NCBI GenBank assembly: GCA_964348095.1
Contig: CAYGBK010000092.1
Location: 1 to 48,383 of the forward strand
DNA length: 48,383 nucleotides
From: WVXP01 sp964348095
GTDB taxonomy: Bacteria > Desulfobacterota > BSN033 > WVXP01
Reading direction: 5' to 3'
Shown piece by piece: positions 17,842 through 26,935 of this stretch. The number at the start of each line of letters is the position of its first letter. The stretch's first letter is position 1. The position numbers were made by a program, and so were the translations under genes. Under the pieces are notes generated by a model that saw nothing but the letters and a program-made list of their open reading frames with translations, ran no database searches and was not told the DNA's origin.

Positions 17842-20800
17842 ATGATACGCTTCTTTGTGCGCAATTCGGTTTTTGTCAACCTGCTCATGATGGTGATTCT
17901 TGTGGCGGGAGTGCTGATTTACTTCTCCATTACCCGAGAAATCTTCCCTGAGTTCTCCCTCGACTCTATCTCAATCCGGACAGAATACCCGGGTGCCTCT
18001 CCCCAGGAAGTGGAAAAACTCATAACAATCAAGATCGAGGAGGAAATTGCAGACCTCGATGGTGTGGATAGCATCTACTCCGAATCTCAGGAAGGGTTCT
18101 CCGTAATTACTGTTGAAATTACTGAGTACATCGATTTAGACCGTGTGCTCAACGATATCTCTTCTGCTATTGACAACATCGAGGACCTCCCCAAGGATGC
18201 AGACGATCCGGTAATCAGTGAAATAAAAAATGCCTTTCCAATAATCACTGTCTCCGTGTATGGCGATCTGCCAGAGTTGACCATGAAGGAAATCGCTGAG
18301 GAGGTCCGAGATAGTCTTCGCGAGATTCCTGGCGTCGCTTCCGTCTACCTTTCTGGTGCAAGAGAACGTGAGATCTGGGTAGAGGTAGATCCCAGCAGGT
18401 TGGAGCAATACCAATTGAGTCTCGGAGACATCAAGGAGGCCCTCGAGTCCCAAAACCTCAACCTGCCAGGCGGTACGATCAAAACCGAGCGGGGAGAGTT
18501 CCTGCTTCGAACTGTGGGCGAGATATTGGAACCGCGAGCCCTGGAAGAGGTCATTCTCCGTTCGGACGCCAGTGGAAATGTCCTCACCATAGCTCAGTTA
18601 GCCCGCGTACGAGACCATTTTGAGGATCCTGTGACCCTCGGCCGTTTCAACGGACAGCGTGCCATGAACCTTGCCATTAGCAAGGAAAAACGGGGCGATG
18701 CCATTGCAATTGCCAAGAGCGCCAGGGAGTTTGTCTCTCAATATGAGACACGCCTTCCTCCAGGGGTTCATCTTGGTGTATTCAACGATTTTTCCGTTTT
18801 CATCAAGAATCGACTCAACACGCTGAAGAGAAATGGTCTTGTCGGCTTTGGACTTGTTCTCGTGATTCTTTGTATTTTTTTCAATTTCCGAGTCGCTGGA
18901 ATGACGGCTCTAGGGATACCGGTCTCTTTTGCTGGTGCGCTGCTTCTGATGCAGGGATTTGGAATCTCCCTCAATATGCTCTCCATGTTTAGCCTGATCC
19001 TGGTGTTGGGGATTATCGTCGATGACGCCATCGTGGTGTCCGAAAACACATATCGGTACATGGAGCAAGGTGCTACTCCCAAGGAAGCCGCCGTTTTGGG
19101 TACAAAACAGGTTTTGGCTCCTGTGGTGGCCACGGTGGTCACTACCATCGCGGCATTCCTTCCGATGCTTTTGGTGGGTGGCACCACTGGGAAGTTCATG
19201 TCTGTCATTCCCAAAGTTGTGACCTTTGCATTACTGGCCTCCCTCCTGGAAGCCCTTGTAATCCTTCCCTCCCATCTGGCAGAGTGGTCTCGCAAAAAGG
19301 ATCACAAGGGAATCTCACCTCGATCTGAGCGATGGCTCGAAACCGTCCGAAAAAGATATACCCGCTTTCTGGCATTCTGCCTGCGATGGAAAAGCGTGAG
19401 CCTTGTTGCCAGTCTTGCAATTACGACCATCGTAGTGACTTTCGCCCTGACACGAATCCCTCTTACCCTTTTCCATGAATTCGAATCGACCCAATTCTTT
19501 GTCAATATCGAGACACCAGTCACCTCTAAGATCGAAGACACTCGAGACGTGATCGCCCAAATCGAGAACACCATCATGAATACGCTCCCTCCGACAGAAC
19601 TAAAGGCTGTCGCATCCAATGTGGGATTGATCTTCTTGGATGTCAACCGGGTTGTTCGAGGATCCAACGGCGGCCAAATCATCGTGGAACTAACGGAGGC
19701 TCATAGACGTGATCGGTCCAGCCAGGACATCATCAACGATCTACGCAAACGGACCCAAGGGATTCCAGGGGCGACCAAGATTCAGTACTACAAGCCTCAG
19801 GCCGGGCCAGGCGGGGCCGCTATCGAGATACGAGTGGTAGGCGATCAGTTTTCCGTTTTGCAAGAGATTTCGACAAAGGTGAAAAGCTTTTTGACCACTT
19901 TTCCTGCGGCAAAGGATATACGTGACGACTTCCTGCCCGGAAAGAAAGAATTACGGATAGTGGCTCGTCCCGAAGCACGAAGCCTCGAATTGGACGTGGC
20001 TTCCATCGCCAGACAGGTTCGGCGCAGTTTCTTTGGAGCCGAATCATCCAAAATCCTGACATCCGATGAGGACATCTCCATTGTGGTGAAATATGCAGAG
20101 GAGTATAGGGACCAGCCTTCTCGCGTGGAGGATCTCCTGTTGACCACACCGACTGGCGAAAAGATCTATTTCAACGAGGTGGCTGAATTGAAAGTGGCTA
20201 CGGGAAACACTAAGATTATCCGATCTGATCAAAAGCGTTCGATCACGGTGCTGGCCGATGTGGACGCAAAGGAAGGCAATACCCTGGAGATTACAAAGGA
20301 GGTGCGAAAAGCCTTTACAGGCCTCCAGGCACAATATCCCGGGTACAAACTCGAGTTCAAGGGCGAACGTCAGGAGTTCGAACAATCCATGCTAGATTTA
20401 GTCAAGAGCTTCGCGATAGCCGTTCTCCTTATCTACTTAATTTTGGGGGCGTTATTCAAATCTTACATTCAACCCCTTGTTGTCATGCTGGCCATACCCT
20501 TTGCAGCAAATGGTGTCATTTTGGGTCACGCTGTTATGGGGCTTTCATTGGGGATCCTGTCCATGATGGGCATGGTAGCCCTGGCCGGCGTCGTTGTAAA
20601 TGACTCCCTTATTCTTGTCAGCTTCGTCAATGACATCAGGAGGGAGGGGACCCCGGTCTTCCAAGCGCTGTTGCAAGCCGGTCAAATCCGCCTGCGTCCT
20701 ATCCTTCTGACCACTATTACGACGGTGGCAGGGCTGACGCCATTGGGATTTTTCGCCTCCGGTCAAGCCAAGTTCCTCTCGCCGATGGCCATTTCCATCA

Positions 20801-20967
20801 TCTTCGGATTGTCCATTTCAACTGTCCTCACACTCATCATTATCCCTTGTTCATATGCCATCGTAGAGGATTTTCGACAAACGCTGCGAGGTGTCATTGG
20901 CATCCGAAAGGATGCCTTCCTCAAAGAAACACCAGAATCGCACGGTAATACTTCTCAGGGGTCTTAA
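17842..20967 (+). CDS. RND efflux transporter, inner-membrane subunit (HAE1/AcrB type)
   Basis: A 1041-residue proton-driven efflux pump with the full RND layout: a first membrane helix ('VFVNLLMMVILVAGVLIYF'), a porter loop, TM2-6, a second helix and loop, and TM8-12. The acidic pair in TM4 for proton relay is D394-D395 in 'GIIVDDAIVVSEN', with 'GATPKEAAVLGTKQV' after it; TM10 carries 'VALAGVVVNDSLILVSFVND', in place of the Lys found in AcrB. The porter region holds the usual 'ARIPLTLFHEFE' and 'GARGEREIWVEV'-like strands. Substrates cannot be predicted. It forms an operon with the adaptor at 16343. Confidence 0.92.
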   Translation: MIRFFVRNSVFVNLLMMVILVAGVLIYFSITREIFPEFSLDSISIRTEYPGASPQEVEKLITIKIEEEIADLDGVDSIYSESQEGFSVITVEITEYIDLDRVLNDISSAIDNIEDLPKDADDPVISEIKNAFPIITVSVYGDLPELTMKEIAEEVRDSLREIPGVASVYLSGAREREIWVEVDPSRLEQYQLSLGDIKEALESQNLNLPGGTIKTERGEFLLRTVGEILEPRALEEVILRSDASGNVLTIAQLARVRDHFEDPVTLGRFNGQRAMNLAISKEKRGDAIAIAKSAREFVSQYETRLPPGVHLGVFNDFSVFIKNRLNTLKRNGLVGFGLVLVILCIFFNFRVAGMTALGIPVSFAGALLLMQGFGISLNMLSMFSLILVLGIIVDDAIVVSENTYRYMEQGATPKEAAVLGTKQVLAPVVATVVTTIAAFLPMLLVGGTTGKFMSVIPKVVTFALLASLLEALVILPSHLAEWSRKKDHKGISPRSERWLETVRKRYTRFLAFCLRWKSVSLVASLAITTIVVTFALTRIPLTLFHEFESTQFFVNIETPVTSKIEDTRDVIAQIENTIMNTLPPTELKAVASNVGLIFLDVNRVVRGSNGGQIIVELTEAHRRDRSSQDIINDLRKRTQGIPGATKIQYYKPQAGPGGAAIEIRVVGDQFSVLQEISTKVKSFLTTFPAAKDIRDDFLPGKKELRIVARPEARSLELDVASIARQVRRSFFGAESSKILTSDEDISIVVKYAEEYRDQPSRVEDLLLTTPTGEKIYFNEVAELKVATGNTKIIRSDQKRSITVLADVDAKEGNTLEITKEVRKAFTGLQAQYPGYKLEFKGERQEFEQSMLDLVKSFAIAVLLIYLILGALFKSYIQPLVVMLAIPFAANGVILGHAVMGLSLGILSMMGMVALAGVVVNDSLILVSFVNDIRREGTPVFQALLQAGQIRLRPILLTTITTVAGLTPLGFFASGQAKFLSPMAISIIFGLSISTVLTLIIIPCSYAIVEDFRQTLRGVIGIRKDAFLKETPESHGNTSQGS

Positions 20968-21812
20968 TACCTCGGGATCCCAGAAAACCACGAGCTCCTC
21001 TGTCTGAGAAAACTGTGGTTCGGAAGCGCCATTCCTCAGTCCCCGCCGTCCCTTGCTACCTGCGTGAACTCAAAATTATCGTCGAATATCCTTCACGGAA
21101 AACCTAAATCGAGTAGAGAATCAGTACTATCGAATATGTCTCAATGGGCGAGGGGATCACCGCCGGCCTGTGGATGATTGATAGGGTATCAAAAAACGAC
21201 CTTGACTCCCCGGTTGGATGGGCAACAGAATCCAGCCCCTGCTACCGTGGTCAAAAAAGGTGTGGTGCCGTCCTGTTCAGGTTCTGATCGCAGCAACGGG
21301 CCGCTAGAAACTTTCCTCCAGATGGGAGAGGGTTTCTCCTCGACAGGTCCTTCAGGTAGATTGTGGCGATGCCGGATACCACGCTTTGCCTCCCGGTCTC
21401 ATCAAGTCAGATTATTCGAGGATCAGCCCACATCAACGATGAGACCGCCGAGCAAAAAATTGTCAAACCCTATGAACGGATTTCACAAGCCTGCCAACTC
21501 CTGATGCGATCCTGTGAGCTCATTATGTTGATTTTATTGGTCTTTCTCTTTCATACACCACCTGGCACAATCTTCGCATGAAAGATTACCTGCGAAAAAT
21601 CAAACAACACACGCGGATGGGGCCGAAACCCACTGGACCGGTTCAGTGATTTGGCCGGATTACAAGGAAAAGGGTGCGTCAATAACGGGCCGACGTTCCC
21701 TGGCCTTTTGGCGGCTTAGTAAGCATAAAAAAAACAAATCGGTGACGCGAAAAAGACTCGGTCTCACTGTAATCTCTAGGAAACAAACATACTGTCTCAA
21801 AAGAGAGTCCTC
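20968..21812. other. Intergenic region, 845 bp
   Basis: I see no convincing gene; the frame open at 21178-21504 has no ribosome binding site or recognisable domain. An AAAGAGAG site just before 21813 fits the next gene. No hairpin with a U-tract follows the pump gene. Confidence 0.5.
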
Positions 21813-22142
21813 ATGACGTTAAAAGAAATCATCGATAAAGGTAGCATGCGAAATATCTATGAGGTTCGACACATAACTGATGATTACGTTGAGCTTGTCT
21901 TATGGAATAAGAAACTGGATAAATGGAACACCATACTCTGTGACACTCTGGGCCCTCCGAAAAAACCTGCAGGAGCTAAACCCTCCAAAAGGGACCTGGA
22001 TCTGACCCAAGATCATGGCGGAATTTGGATCAATCAGACACTCTTTAGGAAAGATTTTGGTAACCTTACCGTCATTGCCATGTACTGGCCATGGCAGAAT
22101 GATGTTCATACGACATTGAAAATGGCCAACCTAAAGAAATGA
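21813..22142 (+). CDS. Hypothetical protein, 109 residues
   Basis: A small soluble protein starting at ATG 21813 behind AAAGAGAG. It is rich in Lys, Trp, Asp and Thr, with alternating hydrophobic residues suggesting a beta-rich domain ('EVRHITDDYVELVLWNKKLDKW', cited in part, and 'FGNLTVIAMYWPWQND'). I do not recognise a family. It has no signal peptide or membrane helix. It stands alone between two long non-coding stretches, so its reality rests on start signal and codon-like composition. Confidence 0.55.
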   Translation: MTLKEIIDKGSMRNIYEVRHITDDYVELVLWNKKLDKWNTILCDTLGPPKKPAGAKPSKRDLDLTQDHGGIWINQTLFRKDFGNLTVIAMYWPWQNDVHTTLKMANLKK

Positions 22143-22307
22143 AGACCCGGAGAGCCAGTCACACCCCATCACCCAGAGGTCTGTCCGTCGATCGTAATCA
22201 GATGAAGGGAATTCATCGTTTCTAGGGATTCTAGTTCTCCTGGTTTCCGCTAAGACCAGAAAACCTGGGAGGCATCCATTGGGAGGTCCATTCGGCAACG
22301 ACGAGAG
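22143..22307. other. Convergent intergenic gap
   Basis: Short convergent space between the hypothetical gene and the membrane protein; nothing seen. Confidence 0.4.
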
Positions 22308-22961
22308 CTAAAACCATAGAAAATAGGGAATCATACAAGTTACCAGAATCATGAATGGCATGGCAGGCCATATGATTCTCGAAAGCGCGAAATCCGGTGA
22401 TGGGACTGGCCAATCCTTTTCCATAAAGGCGAAAACAGATCCTCTTTTCTTTTTCCAATCGAGATTCCAAAACAACCCCGCGGACAGATAGAGCACAGAT
22501 GATGAGAGAATGTTGGATAGCCAGGTTGGTGGATAATAACCATCTCTGATTAGCAGATAAAGGTCATATGACCAACTTGCAGAAAACATCCATACACAAA
22601 ACGCCACGGTGACGTGCTTGAGGGATAGTTCTCCCTTGATGACTCTATAGATGGCACCGATTGCCCAGGGAGCGGTAAAAAATGTCACAAATGCCATAAA
22701 AAGGGCGTCCACATAGTCCCATGTTTGATCACCAGTATAGGGCTCTATTGTGATCAACCCGGCCGTCGCGATAAGAAAAGTAACTACTTTCCACGGCACG
22801 AAAAGAAAGCGCCAGTAACTTCTATGAGAGAACGCATAATCATCCCTCTCGATAAGATACAGAATCAGGGAGATCATACATGTCACTCCCCAAAGTGACA
22901 TATAAATCACAAAGAAGACGTCCATAGCCACCTCATAGGACCCGCCGAATGTTGCTCTCAC
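22308..22961 (-). CDS. Multi-pass membrane protein of unknown function
   Basis: A 217-residue protein with about six hydrophobic helices ('VFFVIYMSLWGVTCMISLILYL', quoted in part; 'VVTFLIATAGLITI'; 'ALFMAFVTFFTAPWAIGAIY'; 'VTVAFCVWMFSASWSYDLYLLI'; 'SSSVLYLSAGLFW'; 'MPFMILVTCMIPYFLWF'). Aromatic residues are frequent. No transport or enzyme motif was recognised. The start is uncertain: 'MDVFFVIYM' (ATG near 22925) is an equally good alternative to 22961, as neither has a strong Shine-Dalgarno. It is isolated from other genes. Confidence 0.6.
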   Translation of the reverse strand: MRATFGGSYEVAMDVFFVIYMSLWGVTCMISLILYLIERDDYAFSHRSYWRFLFVPWKVVTFLIATAGLITIEPYTGDQTWDYVDALFMAFVTFFTAPWAIGAIYRVIKGELSLKHVTVAFCVWMFSASWSYDLYLLIRDGYYPPTWLSNILSSSVLYLSAGLFWNLDWKKKRGSVFAFMEKDWPVPSPDFALSRIIWPAMPFMILVTCMIPYFLWF

Positions 22962-23563
22962 CCTAAACGAGACGCCCCACCTCTACTCCTCTAACTCGGA
23001 ATGATCCTCCGACAAGTGGAACGGCTCTGACGGTACCCTGTGCTTATCGATATCAGAAACGGTCGTAAACCGATTTGGAGAATCATGTGAGGCCACGGGA
23101 ATTCCATCACGAAAGCCTGGGGTACGGTCTTGTAAGTTTGAGGCCATACTCCCTGTTTTGCCTTATTCCCCGTCACACTTGATCACGGCGCGGCGGGCCA
23201 TATCGAAACCTGCAACAAGGTCAGCATACTCTCTCTGTCGGCCATTTTTCATGTTGTCCCATGATCCGTGAATAATTCGGGTTACCCTCCCTCCTGCGAA
23301 GGCCTATGTATCTCGAAAGTGATTTCCCCGTCCTGCAGCCGACAGAAAGACCAATCGGTGACTCATAAGCCCCGCGAAGTGCCGAGGAAGCATACTGAAG
23401 ATGAGAGGCAAACCATTTGCCAAAAGAGGACGTTTTGGGAACAATGAGAGGGTCGTTCAACGCTCGCGGTGGCCGATGGTGGGAATCGAGAGACGCCGGA
23501 TGGGAAAGCTTTGGTAATCAGACCTGATATTGACAGGATGACCGAGATAATACGATACTTGAT
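22962..23563. other. Intergenic region, 602 bp
   Basis: No gene I can name. On the minus strand a short frame ending at 23163 reads 'MKNGRQREYADLVAGFDMARR' near its end and has protein-like composition, but it is interrupted by a stop about 45 residues upstream, so it may be a decayed gene tail. The upstream minus-strand frame ending near 23221 may be its frame-shifted remainder; I cannot prove this. Confidence 0.4.
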
Positions 23564-24340
23564 ATGGCTTATCTGAACCATGGGAGAAAGAATCTGGACG
23601 TACCGATCCGGACAGACGAGACACTCGATGGCCTGGGTGATGGTGAACTGAAAATCATCCAGAAAAAAAAGGGGTACCGCTTTTCGATAGATACGATTCT
23701 CCTGGCTAACTTCTGCCGTCTCAAGGAGACAGATTACGTCATCGATCTTGGAACCGGTAATGCCATCATTCCTGTCATGCTGGCGGCTCGAAATCCGCTC
23801 AACCGGATTGTTGGGGTCGAGATTCAGGAAGATTTCATCGACATGGCCCGGCGGAATATCAAACTGAACGAACTAGAGGGACGAATCACCCTCATCCATC
23901 GAGATGTAAAGGAGTTACGAAGTTGTCTTGACAAGGGCTCTTTCGACGTTGCCATATGCAATCCACCCTACCACCCGGTCCGTTCGGGAAGGGTCAATCC
24001 TATTCCCCAAAAAGCTTTGGCACGACACGAGATTCTAGGGTCCCTGGAAGACATGGCTCAAATCGCCTCTTTTCTCCTTCGTTCAATGGGCCGCTTCTAC
24101 GTCATCCATCCAGCATCTCGAATCGTCGATATGTTTATCAGATTGGGAACATCGAACCTCGAGCCCAAGTGTATGCAGATGATTCACTCCAATGCCAGTG
24201 AGGACGCCAGGCTCGTCAGGGTCGAGGCCGTCAAGGGGGGGCGGAAGGAACTACGGGTACTCAAACCTCTCTTTGTTTATGATCTCGAAGGCAATCCCAC
24301 AAAAGAGATGCAAGGAATTTACGCAATACCCCAAACCTAG
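23564..24340 (+). CDS. TrmN6-like tRNA1(Val) adenine-N6 methyltransferase
   Basis: A 258-residue SAM-dependent methyltransferase. The N-terminal signature 'KIIQKKKGYRFSIDTILLANF' is typical of the YfiC/TrmN6 group. Motif I is 'VIDLGTGNAIIPVML' (about residues 59-73), the acidic loop 'GVEIQEDFIDMARRN' follows, and N133-P-P-Y is the catalytic NPPY motif of N6-adenine methyltransferases. The expected role is methylation of A37 in tRNA1(Val). Substrate specificity cannot be proven. It is the first gene in a plus-strand run with a prenyl synthase, thioredoxin and an isoaspartate methyltransferase, separated by 340 bases from the next gene, so it may have its own promoter. Confidence 0.85.
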   Translation: MAYLNHGRKNLDVPIRTDETLDGLGDGELKIIQKKKGYRFSIDTILLANFCRLKETDYVIDLGTGNAIIPVMLAARNPLNRIVGVEIQEDFIDMARRNIKLNELEGRITLIHRDVKELRSCLDKGSFDVAICNPPYHPVRSGRVNPIPQKALARHEILGSLEDMAQIASFLLRSMGRFYVIHPASRIVDMFIRLGTSNLEPKCMQMIHSNASEDARLVRVEAVKGGRKELRVLKPLFVYDLEGNPTKEMQGIYAIPQT

Positions 24341-24680
24341 ACCGGTCCAAAAATCCTTCTGAACTAGGCACAAATAGGGGTAAAAGCGGATCTAAAGCAC
24401 GTGTCAGGGGCCGGTTCCAGGGTTCGGGGAGACGTTGACGCTAATCTCATGGGAACTCATCGGAAAAGATCACTGGCACCAGATTCCCGAATACCGTAAA
24501 CTGTTGCTGATGCCTGGCATCTCATTCAAGACGTTTGTAAACAAGTGCGGAAAAGACCGGACGACATCCGATCCCTAACCGCTGTCGATAGTATCTACGG
24601 GAAATTGCTTTGACAATTTGTTGAGAATCCGATATCCTTCAAGAAATAAATCAATAAATTCAAGAGGCTATCCCAATTTA
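24341..24680. other. Intergenic region, 340 bp
   Basis: No gene or terminator seen. An AAGAGG motif at 24662-24667 is the likely ribosome binding site of the prenyl synthase. Confidence 0.45.
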
Positions 24681-25652
24681 ATGAAACCGATCATTCAGCG
24701 ACTTGTCAAGGACGACCTTAAGAGGGTGGAGAGGGAGTTCAAAAAAAACCTGGAATCCGACGTGGGGCTTATATCGAAGATCGGCGAGCACCTTCTCTAC
24801 AGTGGAGGCAAACGGTTTAGGCCGATGATTCTTATTCTTGCCACAAAACTCTGTGGATACGGAGGTGATCGACACGTTCCATTGGCCAGCGTCATCGAGT
24901 TTATCCACACGGCTTCGCTCCTTCATGATGACGTGGTCGATGATGCGGAGTTGAGGCGAGGCAATGCGTCGGCGAATGCTCTGTGGGGAAGCGAAGCCAG
25001 TGTCCTGGTTGGCGATTTTTTGTTTTCAAAATCCTTCTCCCTCATGGTGGGAGATGGAGATCTTCGGATTCTCCAGGTCATCTCTGATGCGGCCACAAAA
25101 CTTGCCGAGGGTGAAATGCAGGAGCTGATCAACACAAGCGATCTCTCTCTTGCAGAAAGCCGTTACATCTGGATTGTGACCCGGAAGACGGCTGCCCTGA
25201 TCTCAGCCGCGTGTCGAATCGGTGCGATTCTCGGTGGGGTCAGTGCTGAAAAGGAAGCCCTCCTGGGCGACTTTGGCCTAGGCCTGGGAATCGCTTTTCA
25301 ATTGGTTGATGACACGCTCGACTACGTCTCCGACGAACAGGAATTTGGTAAGACGATTGGGATCGATCTCCGGGATGGCAAGGTGACACTTCCTCTCATC
25401 CATACGCTCCACGAATGCACATCAAGAGAGAGAAATAAACTCGAAAAGGTACTCTTCTCAGAGACCGTCACCCACGAGGACTTCTTGCTGGTCACAGAGT
25501 TGATCAAGCAGTATGGGGGATTAGAATACACAATTGACCGGGCGAAGGCGTATGTGAAACAGGCGAAGAGTCATCTGAATAGTTTCGACAAGTCAGACGC
25601 CAAGACCGCTATTCTGGCACTGGCCGATTATGTGATTGAACGAAGAAGTTAG
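24681..25652 (+). CDS. Polyprenyl diphosphate synthase (IspB-like)
   Basis: A 323-residue all-alpha prenyltransferase starting at ATG 24681; the frame is open from 24618 but the added part is unlike the family. The first Asp-rich motif is D83-D84-V-V-D87-D88 in 'LHDDVVDDAELRRG', the second 'LVDDTLDYVSDEQEFGKT'. 'SGGKRFRPMI' and 'GEMQEL' are also conserved. It condenses isopentenyl diphosphate onto an allylic primer to make the side chain of a respiratory quinone, presumably menaquinone or ubiquinone; chain length cannot be read with confidence. It lies upstream of thioredoxin with an 87-base gap. Confidence 0.9.
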   Translation: MKPIIQRLVKDDLKRVEREFKKNLESDVGLISKIGEHLLYSGGKRFRPMILILATKLCGYGGDRHVPLASVIEFIHTASLLHDDVVDDAELRRGNASANALWGSEASVLVGDFLFSKSFSLMVGDGDLRILQVISDAATKLAEGEMQELINTSDLSLAESRYIWIVTRKTAALISAACRIGAILGGVSAEKEALLGDFGLGLGIAFQLVDDTLDYVSDEQEFGKTIGIDLRDGKVTLPLIHTLHECTSRERNKLEKVLFSETVTHEDFLLVTELIKQYGGLEYTIDRAKAYVKQAKSHLNSFDKSDAKTAILALADYVIERRS

Positions 25653-25739
25653 CCCGGACTCACTTCTCACATCGACAGATTTCCCAACTCATGGCGGGAG
25701 AACTCTCCGGGACGGAAAGGAGGAGGTGCAGAGGAAAGC

Positions 25740-26081
25740 ATGGGAGCATCAGGACCAGTTCTGAATATAAAAGATAGCGCTTTTTCAGAGGAGATTCTGG
25801 AATCCGAGGTTCCAGCTCTAGTCGATTTTTGGGCTAGCTGGTGCGGCCCGTGCCAGACGATTGCCCCGGTGGTTGAGGAATTGGCCAGAGAGTATGCTGG
25901 AAAAGTCAAGGTCGCAAAACTTAATGTGGAAGAGAATCCCCAAACACCTGCGCGATACGGGGTGAGAGGAATTCCAACCCTTATCCTCTTCAAGAATGGA
26001 CAGGTCTTCGACCAGGTTGTCGGAGTGGTTTCAACAGATAGACTGCGCCAGATGTTGGATAAAGCACTCGCGAACGAGTGA
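25740..26081 (+). CDS. trxA: Thioredoxin
   Basis: A 113-residue thioredoxin starting at ATG 25740, behind a strong GGAGGTG-type site about 12 bases upstream. The redox motif is W34-C35-G36-P37-C38 in 'DFWASWCGPCQ'. The cis-proline lies in 'VRGIPTLILFKNGQ', with the flanking 'QVVGVVSTDRLRQML'. It should reduce protein disulfides in the cytoplasm with NADPH through thioredoxin reductase. The next gene (isoaspartate methyltransferase) begins about 135 bases downstream in the same direction. Confidence 0.95.
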   Translation: MGASGPVLNIKDSAFSEEILESEVPALVDFWASWCGPCQTIAPVVEELAREYAGKVKVAKLNVEENPQTPARYGVRGIPTLILFKNGQVFDQVVGVVSTDRLRQMLDKALANE

Positions 26082-26215
26082 TCGCCGCAGCCAGAAGAGG
26101 GATCGCACGGGAGACATCACACTTAAAATTATTCCTTTGAGGTTATTCACGACAGAGCAATGTTCGGGATCAAAGGCCTCCTGAAAGCGCAATGATTTGA
26201 GAGAGGGAAAACCTG

Positions 26216-26935
26216 ATGGCCAAGAGAGCCTTACTCCTCGTCCTCGCCATTTCTTTCCTCTCGTCCTTTCCTTTTCTCCGGGCTGACGAATCTTCCTTTA
26301 CGCAGGCAAGACGAAGAATGGTTGCCGAGGACCTGCAGGGCCGAGACATTATTGACCCGAGGGTTCTTGCTGCCATGGAGAAAGTCCCTCGCCATCGCTA
26401 TGTCTCAAAAAAACACCGGCCTCTCGCTTACGCCGATCACCCTCTCCCAATCGCCGAGGGGCAAACCATTTCTCAGCCCTATGTCGTGGCCTTGATGACC
26501 CAGGCCCTGAAACTGAAGCGGGGCGACAGAGTCTTGGAAATCGGAACGGGCTCAGGCTACCAGGCATCAATTCTAGGGGAACTGACTCCAGAAGTTTACA
26601 CGATTGAGATTCGCGAGGGTCTTGTCGAGCGGTCGAAAAAAATTCTCAATGACCTAGATTATCGCCATGTGAAGGTCAAACACGGTGATGGGTACTTCGG
26701 ATGGGAGGAGCATGCCCCCTTTGACGCCATCATCGTGACCGCTGCCGCCAATCACATCCCTCCTCCCCTAATTGAGCAACTCCAGATGGGGGGTCGTCTC
26801 ATCATACCTTTGGGAAGCACCACCTACTGGCAGACCCTTACTCTGATCGAGAAGAAAGAAAGTGGTCTAGATGTTCAACATTTGGGGGATGTCAGTTTTG
26901 TTCCCATGATCGGCGAGGTTCAGAAAAGAGATTAG
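26216..26935 (+). CDS. pcm: Protein-L-isoaspartate O-methyltransferase with apparent signal peptide
   Basis: A 239-residue SAM-dependent repair methyltransferase that methylates L-isoaspartyl residues formed in aged proteins. The core is complete: 'MVAEDLQGRDIIDPRVLAAMEKVPRHRYV', 'ISQPYVVALMTQAL', motif I 'VLEIGTGSGYQA', 'VYTIEI', and 'GRLIIPLG' (each given in part). The first about 23 residues (M-A-K-R, a Leu/Phe core, 'FLRADES') look like a cleavable signal peptide, unlike typical cytoplasmic Pcm of about 210 residues. ATG 26216 follows a good site ('GAGAGGGAAAACCTG'). The 3' end overlaps the convergent gene by 69 bases. Confidence 0.88.
   Translation: MAKRALLLVLAISFLSSFPFLRADESSFTQARRRMVAEDLQGRDIIDPRVLAAMEKVPRHRYVSKKHRPLAYADHPLPIAEGQTISQPYVVALMTQALKLKRGDRVLEIGTGSGYQASILGELTPEVYTIEIREGLVERSKKILNDLDYRHVKVKHGDGYFGWEEHAPFDAIIVTAAANHIPPPLIEQLQMGGRLIIPLGSTTYWQTLTLIEKKESGLDVQHLGDVSFVPMIGEVQKRD

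Noticed and set aside
21178..21504. 108-residue open frame
   Set aside because: No start signal, low-complexity composition and no recognisable domain.
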